64,000 nt of DNA, taken from the NCBI GenBank assembly GCA_963575645.1, contig OY754465.1:6634001-6698000 (forward strand), written 5' to 3'. The stretch's first letter is position 1. Every line of letters begins with the position of its first letter. A model generated the notes under the pieces. That model did not search any database. It was not told where the DNA came from and saw only the letters and a list, made by a program, of their open reading frames with translations. This document shows positions 1 through 9,930 of this stretch, piece by piece. Made by a program: the position numbers and the translations under genes. Origin of the DNA: Xanthostigma xanthostigma. Its lineage: Eukaryota > Arthropoda > Insecta > Raphidioptera > Raphidiidae.

Positions 1-135
1 AAATTCAAAATTGCCCCCCCCCCCCTCCACATCCCTCAGACTGGTGTTTAGTGTCATTGGATAGCTTATCCAATGCTATGTTCTTATCGACGTAACTATA
101 ATTAAACCATCATAGCTTTTGATGGTCTCAAAACT

Positions 136-262
136 GTTTTTACACGCTTTATATTAACTTCACTTGTAAGTTTGTATGTATGTATGTATGTATGTTTGTT
201 TGTTATCTTCGTTTGGACTACAGCAAGTGGTTTATTACTGTAGTATAATATGCCAGCACTGT
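136..262. repeat. CACGCTTTATAT-family module with TATG microsatellite
   Basis: A module starting TTTTTACACGCTTTATAT and containing a TATG/TTTG simple repeat at about 171-204. The same sequence lies in reverse complement at 12462-12584, where it forms one end of a complete TIR element. It is noncoding. Together with the tRNA-like sequence that follows and the palindrome at 427-705, it probably makes one composite element from 136 to 705 whose outer ends are inverted CACGCTTTATAT. Confidence 0.6.
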
Positions 263-269
263 AACTACA

Positions 270-356
270 GTGGTTAGCCGTGCGGTCTAAGGCACGGGTC
301 TTCGCTGACATCAACTCTCGGAATCACGGGTCGTGGGTTCTAATCCCGTCCACGCC
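270..356 (+). tRNA. tRNA-Leu/Ser-like (class II) sequence, probable pseudogene
   Basis: An A-box-like stretch TGGTTAGCCGTGCGGTCTAA is followed by a long variable region and a B box GTGGGTTCTAATCCC, then CCACGCC as a 3' acceptor strand. The D-arm string GCGGTCTAAGGC is typical of leucine tRNAs. The 5' acceptor strand does not pair with the 3' strand and the anticodon arm is unclear, so a functional tRNA is unlikely. An A-run follows at once. It may be a SINE head or a captured tRNA, since it sits between two modules of the same repeat family. Confidence 0.45.
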
Positions 357-426
357 GAAAAAAAAATGTTTTTTTTTCGGCAAATTTTTGACAATAAATT
401 GAACTAAAAAGTGAAAAATAAATTTA

Positions 427-705
427 GTTTAAAAAAAACTAAAAAACACGCTTTATATCGAGCTAAAAAGTAAAAAATATTTTTTTTTTAAATAAGCTTA
501 CAACAATAATGAATAAAAAATACTAGTATTATTGTAAAAACGCGTGGGGCGCTCGATGTACGAAAATATGGAACAAAGCGCCCCACGCTTTTTTCACAAT
601 AAAACTAGTATTTTTTATTCATTATTTTCATTATTATTATTTAAAAAAAAAATATTTTTTACTTTTTATTTCGATATAAAGCGTGTTTTTTAGTTTTTTT
701 TAAAC
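427..705. mobile_element. Fold-back (palindromic) element, CACGCTTTATAT family
   Basis: Two arms of about 130 bases, 427-556 and 578-705, are inverted copies with only indels in A/T runs. The outer end reads GTTTAAAAAAAACTAAAAAA and the arms share CACGCTTTATATCGA. The centre holds a GCGTGGGGCGCTC stem around a short loop. There is no coding capacity. Partial relatives are at 3753-3812 and 12299-12584, and a diverged cousin with GAACTAAAAAGTATAAAATA forms the TIRs of 8290-9211. Confidence 0.7.
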
Positions 706-1361
706 TATATATATTTTTAAATACATCGCTTAATTGCTAACATCCCCGGAAGAGCGCAATAAGAAATAAGATTTGAATATATCAATCTACAAAATTTTGA
801 GTGTGCGAAATCAGAATTTTGCCACGGGCGTAGATGAATCCAGCTACGGCACTGTCCGCCACTTTCTAAAATAGAAGAGCTCAAGTTAAATTTTATTTTT
901 GTGTTCAACGAAATATTCTTTATATTCTTTGTTTTACAACCTGACACCTGCAACTTTAGTAACTGCTTTTCTCGTTAAGTTTATTTGCTGTAAAATTTAC
1001 AACTGGCATGTAGAAAACGTTAAATATTTTATAGAGAAACCGAGTGAGCTTTCATTAAACGAGAAATGGACATACGTAATATTGGCCACTTGTCAGATCG
1101 TGAACTTTGATGTAACGCTCGAATTACTGCAGCATTGATAAAAGATAAATTTCGTCCAGTGGCTCTCAATATTTCTTTTCTAATTCTTGCAAGGTCCACA
1201 CAAGCGGAACGAGAATGTGTCTACAGCGGTATATTTTAAAGCGCGCAGGATATTTTTATTTTTTCAATTTGGAATAATCTCAAGAAAATTAGATAAATTG
1301 TAGTGAAATTTAGACTTTGAGGAATTTAAAGGTTAGAAAAACTCATTACTGGCAATTCAAA
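706..1361. other. No feature recognised
   Basis: AT-rich sequence without convincing coding potential. The frame at 899-1138 begins with GTG and has no recognisable domain, so it is treated as chance. Confidence 0.5.
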
Positions 1362-2081
1362 TATACAGAATGAGGCATATAAAGTGTTACAGACCAATAG
1401 CACTCAAACTATTGATCATATCCAAAAATATTTCAGAATAAAGTTTTAGTGTTCGAGAAGGTCGTCATACTGCACCACCCTATTTTTTATCGGTGGAGGC
1501 GCTGAAGCTACGTCAAGGTCAATTTCACTTTCTTAAACGAAACCATGTATTTTTTTTCGATGACATTATTAGCGATTTTAAGACGAATTCAGCAACCTAC
1601 AACACAAGGTCATTCAAATTATTTTATTTTTATTTATTTTAAAAAAAATCAAAATTTTTATTTTTAGAATATTCTGTTCAATATTCAGAATATTCAAAAT
1701 AGTCACGTATGTACCGAAATTACACCACAAATGTCATCATTTCGAGCATCTTCCGTAGGTAGACCCAAGCAAAGGTTAGTGGATCCTTTCAAAGTGAATA
1801 TTCCAATATGTTTAGATTTTTCGACTACGATTTTGCGTGATTAGAATGACCTTGTGTTATAGATTGCTGAATTTGTCTTAAAATCACTAATAATGTCATC
1901 AAAAAAAAATACATGGTTTCGTAAAAAAAGTGAAGTTGACCTTGACGTAGCTTCCAGCGCCTCCACCGATAAAAAAATAGGGATGACGGCCTTCTCGAAC
2001 ACTAAAACTTTTGTCTGAAACATTTTTGGATATTAGTTAGAGCGATTGCTCTGTAACACTTTATGTGCCTCACCTTGTATA
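1362..2081. mobile_element. 720-bp inverted-repeat DNA element (TATACARRRTGAGGC termini)
   Basis: Left arm 1362-1620 and right arm about 1835-2081 are inverted copies of some 250 bases with scattered substitutions. Outer ends are TATACAGAATGAGGCATATA on the left and the complement of TATACAAGGTGAGGCACATA on the right. The shared interior includes AAGTTTTAGTGTTCGAGAAG. The 215-base centre is noncoding. A TATACA start with a possible TA duplication would suit a Tc1/mariner-type MITE, but no transposase remains, so the class is inferred. A 60-residue frame on the minus strand is simply the right arm. Confidence 0.65.
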
Positions 2082-3230
2082 GCATAATTAAGGGTTACCT
2101 CTTCAATTCAATATACATTATTACTTTTGTTTTAAAAATCATAGAAACTTTTAGTTTTTTGATTAACTATTTAGGCCGGTAGATGGTAGTGCTAGTGAGT
2201 ATGGTTCATTATTACTCGAGATTGTAACGTAACTCTATATAGAGTTTGATCCTTAACTTTTAATTGATGCACTAAGTGTTTATTTTGTTCTTACATGTTT
2301 TTTTTTTGTACTTTTCCTCTCAATGAAAAATAATGGACAGTGTTGTTTACACTAGATACTACAGAAATAAAACTTTTAGGCTAGACAGCGAGGAGGTAAA
2401 AACATTAAAAAATGTGTTATTCGGGCACAGGCGAGCTTATTATTGGAATCGCTTCGTTTTAGGGTGTAGTTCAACCCCCTAAGTTTGCTTACAAATTGTT
2501 GGTGTGCTTGATTTTATAACTAACAATTAGTGACGAAAATAGTGTTTTCTTCTCTATTTCCTTTAATATCTCCGTTCCTCTTGACTTTTAGTATAGCATA
2601 TGTATTGAGAAAGTTGTTCCTTATGAAATTTCCTAAAAAATGAGCACTGACAGAGGTCGCTAAGTGCAATAGCATTTAAAGAAACAAAAAAAGTGATCGT
2701 TAATTACTCGAGAAGTAATTGACCGATGACGCTAAAAACAGAACACAACTATTTACAAGGTATGTTTAATATGTGGACGATCTATATTTATGAATAATAT
2801 CAATAGTTTATTCCAATTCCTTGTGTAAATTTCTCTCATTTTAGGTTCGATTTTTATGATTAACAAATCCAAAAAAGTTAATTAGAATTTATTTCATTAA
2901 ACAGCATCGGTAAGCGATGTAGCTTGGCAACCCATGTGCGATTTATCAATGTATATATTATCTAACATATAATCTTTGTCATCATCAAATAACAGATTAG
3001 GGTATATATATTTCTAATACCGGATCTTAGACTATTAATTTTTCATGTTTGTTCCATGTTGTTTACTTTGAATATGTTATATCAAATAGTAGGTTCAGTC
3101 CGTAGAAACTGTGACAATGTTATTTTTGACAGTAAAAAATTGTTACAGATAAAAAAAACAATTTTTCAATTTAACACCTTTAAAAGCTAATTGTTAGTAG
3201 AAGTTTTGTTCCAAAAATATGTATTGAACG
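2082..3230. other. No feature recognised
   Basis: About 1.1 kb of AT-rich sequence. I see no long frame, tRNA box, tandem repeat or paired inverted repeat. Confidence 0.5.
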
Positions 3231-3384
3231 AGATCTATTTGGTTGAGGAACTAGTTTGAAATAAGCTTTACCATCTTAACTTGCATTGAGGCCCTGATGA
3301 TGAAAATATATTTTTCGAAACGTTGGCCACAGGCGATACTCTGGTAAAGCTTATTTCAAACTTGTTCCTCAACCAAATAAATCT
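3231..3384. repeat. Short inverted-repeat element with GATGA...CGAAACGT core
   Basis: Arms 3231-3273 and 3341-3384 are imperfect inverted copies (TTTGGTTGAGGAACTAGTTT against its complement). The loop contains CCCTGATGATGAAA and TTTTTCGAAACGTTGG. The same paired motif occurs inside the unrelated palindromic retroposon family at 35518, 44483 and 48552. Confidence 0.55.
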
Positions 3385-3904
3385 CCTTTAATACCTTTAA
3401 AAGCATTAGCATGATTTTGGGTACATTCCGAGCTAAGTAATTCAAATTGAGATCTATTATTTAGTATAACTTGCATTCAATGTAAATCATATGAAGAAAT
3501 TTAAAGTTTTTACGTTGATTGAAAGTGCACTCGAAATAACTCAACGCGCGTGCCAAGATTTTCGCAAATCACTGTGAAGTGCAAACTACAATCAGAGTTA
3601 TTGCTTTCAGAGACAAACGTAGTGGAAACACACATCCAAACGCATCCATTCAGCGTGGAGCGTTTTGTCCGTCACGTCAAGTCTTGGCAATTGATTAACA
3701 TGTATCCAATTCATTCTAAAGAAGTTCCCCATCAATAAATTATAGTTTAAAGAAACTAAAAAACACGCTTTAATATAGCAAACCGAACTAGAAAGTAGCA
3801 AATAATGTTTAAGCATTCATGAAGTTACAAATATTAAGAGCACTATGGTTGAAACAAAAATAAAATAATAATAATAGTAATAATGCGTTTAACGTTCGTT
3901 TCTC
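3385..3904. other. Mostly unrecognised; fragment of CACGCTTT family
   Basis: 3753-3812 carries AAACTAAAAAACACGCTTTA, a fragment of the family at 427-705. The 62-residue frame at 3550-3738 starts with GTG and has no recognisable domain. Confidence 0.4.
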
Positions 3905-3969
3905 GACCGAGCGGGGTGGCGTAGCGGTGAGAGCACTAGACACGCATTCGGGATGTACCGGGTTCGAAA
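3905..3969 (+). mobile_element. SINE head, truncated
   Basis: Contains GAGCGGGGTGGCGTAGCGGT and GTACCGGGTTCGAA, the A-box and B-box region of the tRNA-derived SINE seen in full at 6174-6600. It breaks off directly after the B box, so only the RNA polymerase III promoter head is present. Confidence 0.7.
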
Positions 3970-4323
3970 TATTTTTCACATTATGTATAGATTGTTCGAC
4001 GCAGTTGTGAAAGAACGATGATCAGGGAAAAGTTCGAAACTAGGAAAACTGTCAATCTCATTTCAACATACCTGTGTATTATGTTCGTCTACGTGATATA
4101 AAATTTTAGCGGTTTTTATTACAACATTAACTGAATTTCCGACGTGATTTCAATTTCAAATAGAAGAAAAATCGAGAAAATAGTAGCATGAAAGTCATTG
4201 AAAGTGCAACCTTAATCAAACTATATTAGATTTTATGTTTTTGAAAGCGTCTTATAGAAATAAAACTAACATTAAACTCAGCTTGCATTACTCTCTTCAA
4301 ATATATAATTTATAGCCTTTACC

Positions 4324-4944
4324 TGTTAGGGGGCGTTCACAAACTATGTGAGGCAATTTTGGCGATTTTTCGACCCCCCGTCCCCCCTTGGTGAGATGCC
4401 GTGAGATTTTGATCAGAAGTGGTTGATCAAAATTGTGGGAGACAACAATCAGCTTGATTGTTGTTCCAACAATATGCGTAGGTAAAAAGGATTTGTTGCC
4501 AAAACCAGACAACAACGAAAGCAACAAAGGAAAGAACTATCCAGCGCCTATATAAACCACTTAGTGGAGATACAGTCATACAAAGACAGTCATACAAACA
4601 GTGTGCGAAATAAGTGAACAGTACTTAAGTAACTGCTGAGATAAATGAACTGTGTAAATAATAGTGTACGAAATAAATATAACTGTATAAAGTTAATAAA
4701 TAAGTGAGCTAAATAAATTTTGGTGTGTTCCTGTCTTGTGTATATAGTTGTATGTGTTATCGTGTACATAATAGTGACTTTGTATTCTTTATTACTTATT
4801 CTTTATTTTATTAGTTAGAACTGTTGTTTGGTTTCTGTTACGCTATAAAGAAGTACTTTTTCGTTTGTTTGTTTATTTGTTCTGTTGACGTTTCACTATT
4901 GTAAATAAATATTTTGCACCACGGACTAGAACAGTTTTGTTACA
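4324..4944 (+). mobile_element. LTR-like block (possible solo LTR)
   Basis: Begins TGTTAGGGGGCGTTCACAAA, has a TATA box TATATAAA at 4549-4556, and ends CAGTTTTGTTACA, giving the TG...CA ends expected of an LTR. The 3' part (TAAATAAATAT, then GTTTTGTTACA) resembles the ends of the LTR-like units at 27268 and 28985. No internal retroviral-type coding sequence adjoins it. The first ~100 bases also resemble a widespread insect repeat, so the 5' boundary is uncertain. The frame at 4297-4527 is not a gene. Confidence 0.4.
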
Positions 4945-4969
4945 GTATTAAGTAATACTGTGAATTATT

Positions 4970-5460
4970 CGCACTAAATAAGTATAATAATTATCACTTA
5001 ACAAAATTATTTTTTAAATATGATTGCAGGTATTCAATTCGTTTCTAATTTTGCACACTGCTTATAACGTTCTTCTTTTTGTTGTATTACAATATGAAGC
5101 TCAGATGACAGATCGAAGAAATATTTAACTAAAATTGTCATATAGAGGCGCAAGTAGCAAAAGCGTTGAGCTAAGCCGTCAGATGGCATAATGCAGCATT
5201 ACTGTGACGTTGTTCAGCGTTGCTCGCTGTTTCAAAATTAACGCCGTCAGATGGCAGACGTTGTTCAGCGTTGCTGTATTTTAATTAATTTACAAAAACA
5301 AAAGCAATAATAAATGTTTTAGTTGTCGATGTCAGTAGAGCAAGCAATTATCTGTAAAATGATACCTATATAATTTATGTGGAGAAATTGTGAGGTTTTT
5401 CCTAAAAAGGGAGGCAAACATCTTTAGCCTTAGCGTATTAATATATAGGGAATGCAATAT
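4970..5460 (-). repeat. ~500-bp interspersed repeat, minus orientation
   Basis: A reverse-complement copy of the block at about 28475-28975 and 30210-30715. Shared landmarks are GCGTTGCTCGCTGTTTCAAA, CCGTCAGATGGCA (twice) and GAGGCGCAAGTAGCAAAAGC. As in the other copies it lies just beyond an LTR-like 3' end (GTTTTGTTACA), so it may be part of the same retroelement. Frames through it are conserved only because the copies are similar. Confidence 0.6.
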
Positions 5461-5913
5461 ATAGGGAATGCAAGGTCCATTTATATTTTACGTCTTTGGT
5501 AGAGACAGACCACTTTTGGGCAATCTGAACTTGAACACTTTTCCTAGCCCTGGTATTTTCGATAGCTGCTATTCGTCGCTAAGTAGGTACATTTGACATT
5601 CAAGTGGCAGATAAGAAAAGGTGTTAATACTGTGGAAACTGAGTGAACGAGAATACTTCATCAGAACACTGCCTCCGGGATCAGAAACATGACATTTGTA
5701 ACCGTGTTGAGAACTCCCCATGCATGTTACAAAGTAACACCACCAACCGTAACACGTAGGCTAAGGTAACTTCAAGTACATATGTAGATACCTTCAAATG
5801 TAATGTCGGTATACTTTTGGTTTAGACTGAAATCAGGTAACACACTTAAAAATGTTGTAGCATCTTTTTTGGTGGTGTTTTTTATATTTTACACTATTTA
5901 TATTTGCTTCACC

Positions 5914-6173
5914 TGTATGTACCTATGTATGTAAACACGCCTTTGGGCTCAATTTTAAACCACTTTAAATGGACAGATTTAATTTAAACTTTGTACACTT
6001 ATCAAGAACTGGTGACAAAACAATAATTTGATAAGTTTATCTCATTATCCTGATCAGGATCGCCAGGATTAAATAATTATGTTTGTATGTATGTTTGTAA
6101 CCGACTCCTTTGGGCTCGATTTTGATCCACTTTAAACAGACAGATTTAATTTAAACTTTGTAAACTTATCAAA
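5914..6173 (+). repeat. Direct repeat (two ~90-bp copies, 168-bp spacing)
   Basis: Copies at 5914-6005 and 6082-6173 share GTATGT..TTTGGGCTC, CCACTTTAAA and CAGATTTAATTTAAACTTTG. The second copy ends exactly where the SINE begins. Noncoding; the sequence between them is unremarkable. Confidence 0.6.
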
Positions 6174-6600
6174 AAGCGGGGTGGCGTAGCGGTGAGAGCA
6201 CTAGACTCGCATTCGGGAGGTATCGCGTTCGAATCCCGGCGGGGGCAGATGTGGCTGGGACTTTTTCCTGTTGCCTGTCGCCGAGAAACGATAATTCCTG
6301 TACCGGCCATCTTGATAAGGTTTTCCATGGTTTCCTTCAACAAATCCAGAAAAATATCGAGATGGTTCCTTATTCAAGGCCATGGCCGATTACCTATCAA
6401 ACTCCTATATTCCAAATTTGCCTACTTTATCCAAATTTCTTAAAAATTCCTTCATTCGCCCATTGCTATTAATTAAGTTGATGTTTAAAAATTGTAGAAA
6501 ATAACGAGAAGTGTAGTAGAAAAAAAATAGTAATGGTGCGAATGGCGTCTGTTATGACATAAAGTCGAGACACGGTCGTTAAACGCATTATTACCGTTAC
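6174..6600 (+). mobile_element. tRNA-derived SINE, full-length type copy
   Basis: The head AGCGGGGTGGCGTAGCGGTG (A box) and CGTTCGAATCCCGGC (B box) form a tRNA-like RNA polymerase III promoter. The body of about 330 bases contains CTGGGACTTTTTCCTG, GGTTTTCCATGGTTTCC, GATGGTTCCTTATTCAAGGC and CATTCGCCCATTGCTATTAA. The end is AAAGTCGAGACACGGTCGTT followed by an ATT-type tail. Other copies lie at 3905, 13241, 27094, 27602, 29410, 48906 (minus), 60953 (minus), 62562 and 63074. Frames across it are artefacts. Confidence 0.85.
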
Positions 6601-6653
6601 TTACTTATAATTCGTGCAAACCTTGAACTGGGTTAATATCATAGAAATATTAT

Positions 6654-6852
6654 ACTAGAGTACGCGAGTGAGCCGTGAAAGTGTCTGCAATTCAGAGAGA
6701 GAAAAGTTCCTTATCTCTGTGGTAACTAATGATACAAAACAATGCTGATTTGAGTAAACATATATCTGGTTTTCTGGACCCGCTGGAGCGTTCTCTCTCT
6801 CAACTGCGGACACTTTCACTTATGGCAAGCATATGAACTAGCGAACTCTAGT
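6654..6852. mobile_element. 199-bp TIR element (ACTAGAG termini)
   Basis: Left end ACTAGAGTACGCGAGTGAGC; right end complementary to ACTAGAGTTCGCTAGTTCAT. Inner parts of the TIRs share GAAAGTGTC and GAGAGAGAA. Noncoding MITE-like element. A second copy at 13889-14397 is split by a hAT insertion. A clear target duplication is not visible. Confidence 0.7.
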
Positions 6853-6930
6853 TACTTATATCTCTACTAGCGGCCCTGTAAGTGCTTCGCTACGTATAAA
6901 GTGAAATAATAAAACAATTTAATTGGAACA

Positions 6931-6947
6931 TCTATCTATCTATCTAT
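6931..6947 (+). repeat. (ATCT)n microsatellite
   Basis: Four tandem ATCT units inside otherwise unremarkable AT-rich sequence. Confidence 0.8.
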
Positions 6948-7006
6948 TATATTAATTGCTAGCTATTTTAAAATATACATGGGCGTATATGTGTGTATGT
7001 CGAGCG

Positions 7007-7125
7007 CTCCGGCTGCGCCGTCGTGCTCGAAAAAGAATAGCGTAAAGTATTCGTGGATAACTGGTCTTTAAAACACTTGCTCCATTTCGATGGTTCACTC
7101 CGGCTGCGCCGTCATGCTCGAAAAA
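7007..7125 (+). repeat. Two direct copies of a 28-bp GC-rich motif
   Basis: CTCCGGCTGCGCCGTC followed by a TGCTCGAAAAA tail occurs at 7007-7034 and 7098-7125. The GC-rich core contrasts with the surrounding AT-rich DNA. Confidence 0.6.
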
Positions 7126-7183
7126 AAAAGCATTTGTTTTAAACGATATTCAGTTTTTTTACATCCTCGATCTAGATATATCG

Positions 7184-7396
7184 TTGTTAAGTTCGTTGCG
7201 CCATCTATTGAATATTCACTCAATCCAGTCAACAGGTATCGCCATCTTATATGGTTGTTAAGTTCGTTGCGCCATCTATTGAATATTCACTCAATCCAGT
7301 CAACAGGTATCGCCCTCTTATATGGTTGTTAAGTTCGTTGCGCCATCTATTGAATATTCACTCAATCCAGTCAACAGGTATCGCCATCTTATATGG
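7184..7396 (+). repeat. 71-bp tandem repeat, three units
   Basis: Units start at 7184, 7255 and 7326 and are almost identical (one base change, CGCCATC versus CGCCCTC). Each contains AAGTTCGTTGCGCCATCTAT and CAGTCAACAGGTATCGCC. Near identity implies recent amplification. The 80-residue frame through it is produced by the repeat. Confidence 0.9.
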
Positions 7397-7489
7397 TTGT
7401 GTTATGACTGTCAAGGAATAGACAAATAATTTGCAATAAAATAATATTGCGACTATAAATTGAAATGTAAGCTATCCTATCTTTCAAGT

Positions 7490-7595
7490 TGGGTCGAATT
7501 GCACACGGTGTGCAAATCAAATTTAAAATCGGTTCAGTAGTTTAGGAGTTCATCGCGGACAAACATGTGACACGTAATTTTTATATATAAAGATG
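7490..7595 (+). repeat. Retroposon 3'-end-like repeat
   Basis: Contains AAAATCGGTTCAGTAGTTTA, then CGGACAAACATGTGACACG and TTTTTATATATAAAGATGG. This layout is typical of the 3' ends of common insect retroposons. No coding sequence is attached, so only the tail is claimed. Confidence 0.5.
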
Positions 7596-7596
7596 G

Positions 7597-8139
7597 TTAA
7601 TATAGTCTTTTGGACCTATCCTTGATTGTCCGTAAATTACCTGCTTTCGGATACTCAAAATTTTCGTTTAGTATTATGTGTATTCTAAGAGTTCTGTGAT
7701 ATTCCGGATATTCGCAACTTTTTTCAGACGAGTCACTTTTCAGTTACACGAGTATATAAAATTTACGCAACGACATCTGATGACTAACAATGCCATCCTT
7801 TAGAGAGTACGGTTCCATATCACGTGCCAGCATTTCAAAACGTTATCCTTGTATGTGGCTGTCTGCACACCTATGACGTATTGTGCTTGCGAAAATCGCA
7901 TTAGATCACGGCCGGCCGTGTTGTCCTCGTTTTCGGGGTATAGGTGCAGTGCGACAAAGTAAGATTTAATTTTATTTTTTACAAAATTGGTAGCGGAAAC
8001 ATGAAATTTATCCTTAACATCTAGCAGCTATTTTATATCACGTTTTATTTAATTCACTTTCTTGTGTGTCTGTCCGGGTAGATAGATACATATAATTAAT
8101 TCTTACTTGTTTACCGTTGTAAGGCACAAAGCAGTCACT
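7597..8139. other. No feature recognised
   Basis: Slightly more GC than its surroundings near 7840-7960, but I find no frame, repeat or RNA gene. Confidence 0.5.
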
Positions 8140-8140
8140 G

Positions 8141-8212
8141 GTCTATGGCTCAGTTGGTTAGAGCGTCATGCTAATAACGCGAATGTCGCGGGTTCGATCC
8201 TTCATGAGACAT
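8141..8212 (+). tRNA. tRNA-Ile (AAT)-like sequence, degraded ends
   Basis: The core GCTCAGTTGGTTAGAGCG (A box), anticodon loop CTAATAA with anticodon AAT, and B box GGGTTCGATCC match animal tRNA-Ile. The D stem (GCTC/GAGC) is intact. The T stem GCGGG faces CTTCA and the acceptor GGTCTA pairs poorly with TGAGACA, so the molecule probably cannot fold fully. An oligo-T run follows within a few bases and would terminate polymerase III. I favour a decayed gene or a SINE head over a working tRNA. Confidence 0.55.
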
Positions 8213-8289
8213 GTAATTTTTTTATTTTTTAACGATGTATTTTTGCTTTTTTCAAGTATAAAAATAATAAAAGAAATTTTAAAAAAATC

Positions 8290-9211
8290 AATATGCCACG
8301 TATTTAAAGCGAACTAAAAAGTATAAAATAAGTTCTTTACAGACAGATTTTTAACATTATGGATTTGAAATGAAAAAAAATTGGTTGTCTGTAAAGTCGG
8401 TTTACGGACGATAGTTTTACGTGATAACGTATTCCGTAATACATAACCTAAACCTCCCAAAATTTGGTTTCAATCCGCTTATCCTTGGTGTCGGAATGAT
8501 AAGAAATGTCAAAAGTGACGTTTGCAACTTACAAAGTATTATGTTCTAATAATAATAAATTAGTTATTCCAATAGTTAACTTAGAAGGCTTTGCAAATCA
8601 CAAAATACTAATGTCAAAAAATAAACATTAGAAATGCAGCCGTTTTCATGTTAAGACAAGACATACGTTATTTTCTAATTTCCATGTACGGCAAACAAAA
8701 ACGACCGACCGCGTCGCGCGCGCGCCATGCAATAGACAACAATGCATTTATACAGCTATTTTTCTATATAAATTTGTATAAAATATTTTTCTATATAAAT
8801 TTGTATAAAAAAACTGTTTAGGCAAATTCTGTTATACGAAATCTATGTAAAATGTTCTCCTCTTTCGTTTAAGACTGGTTTCAAACCGATCTGATTTAAA
8901 TTGAGCGAGAAATTAGCAAAAAGCACGCACAGGGTCAGGCGGAACGTTACGAGTTATGCGTTATGCGTTACGCGTTACACTTTTTCGTACATGCAGCCGG
9001 TGTTTTATCAATTTATAATATTGGTGATTCATCAATTTATAAGACGTTATCACGTCAAAAAAGTTATATAAGAAGTATAAAGAGTAGCTATCAATGAAAA
9101 AATCTATTTATGAGATAAAACGAATAATGCGCCCCACGTTTTTCGTCTCAAATCCTACATGTTAAAAATTATTTTATACTTTTTAGTTGACTTTAAAAAC
9201 GTGGTATATTA
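8290..9211. mobile_element. 0.9-kb TIR element, CACG/GAACTAAAAAGTATAAAATA family
   Basis: The left end AATATGCCACGTATTTAAAG, then GAACTAAAAAGTATAAAATA, recurs inverted at the right end (TTTTATACTTTTTAGTTGAC, then GTGGTATATT at 9201-9210). It encloses the ACGTTATCACGT-family element at 8379-9060, so this is a nested pair. The arms resemble those of the palindrome at 427-705, which suggests one extended family. Confidence 0.55.
8379..9060 (-). mobile_element. ACGTTATCACGT-family element, minus orientation
   Basis: One end is TTGGTTGTCTGTAAAGTCGG...TTTTACGTGATAACGT; the other is AAGACGTTATCACGTCAAAA. Inside is the promoter-like block found at 33796 and 61591 (CAGGGTCAGGCGGAACGTTA, ACACTTTTTCGTACATGCAG). 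Tandem variants of GTTATGCG/GTTACGCG lie near 8950-8980, and two 30-bp units (ATTTTTCTATATAAATTTGT) at 8757-8811. No transposase is visible, so the class is unknown. Confidence 0.6.
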
Positions 9212-9429
9212 AAAAACAAATTTATTTCTGTTATTATTTATATATGTTACTTCAGCAATTAGCTGCAAGATGAAATAAATAATTAAGCGCTATCTATATA
9301 CTATATATGTATACTATTTAGCAAGATGCCAGCGGTACGCTTTGATAAAAAGTTTCTTTTCAAACATTAACGCAATCGAAGCCATGGATAAAATCCAGTG
9401 TATTAACAATATTATAATTTTAGAGTTGT

Positions 9430-9603
9430 CTATACTAATATTATAAAGAGGTAAATTTTGTAAGTTTGGATGTAAAAGGTAATCTCCTTAACTGCTCATC
9501 CGTTTTTAAAATTTTTTTTGACCAATATTTAGAATGGACCTTCAGGATGGACATAGGCTTTATATTATCGCGTTAAAATAAAATCGATTTTCGTGGAGAC
9601 CAA
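9430..9603 (+). repeat. Interspersed repeat, 5' copy truncated by a MITE
   Basis: Contains TACTAATATTATAAAGAGGT, TGGACATAGGCTTTATATTA and CGCGTTAAAATAAAA. A copy at 57690-57912 continues through CGACGAAAAAACGGC and GGGTTGCTAGT, whereas this one stops inside CGACGAA, where the MITE at 9604 begins. Noncoding retroposon-like repeat. Confidence 0.6.
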
Positions 9604-9930
9604 TTTTTACAACGTATTTCGACGAATCTAAAAGGCTCGGAAGTTAAATGCGAATGCGGGCTTGCGCTTGTACAGTCTGTTGAAAAACTACAAACTCGCA
9701 ACTCAACAAAACTAAAACAACAATTACAACTTGACAATAGCGTATTTGACTGTACTTTAAAGCTGGAAAGCGACAAGTGACAAAGGCAACGAGCGATCAC
9801 GGCCAATCACCAACGAGCGCACGTTCCGTGTAGGTAGCTGGAAGGTGGTGGGAGTCACAACAGCTCTAAAATGTGCCTTTGCGACGCTGTTTGTGACTAA
9901 CTTCCGAACCTTTTAAATCCGTGGCGCGTA
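9604..9930. mobile_element. MITE with TACGCGCCACG TIRs, left tip missing
   Basis: Nearly the same sequence as 42484-42800. The right TIR CCTTTTAAATCCGTGGCGCG is intact; the left TIR has lost its outer bases and begins at CGAATCTAAAAGGCTCGGAA. Noncoding; the 77-residue minus-strand frame is shared with the other copy only because of sequence similarity. Confidence 0.75.

Noticed and set aside
7184-7396. 71-bp repeat as a CRISPR-like array
   Set aside because: Units are contiguous with no variable spacers and the genome is eukaryotic; this is an ordinary tandem duplication.
8141-8212. Functional tRNA-Ile gene
   Set aside because: Core boxes are good, but the T stem and acceptor stem do not pair, so only a tRNA-like or decayed gene is claimed.
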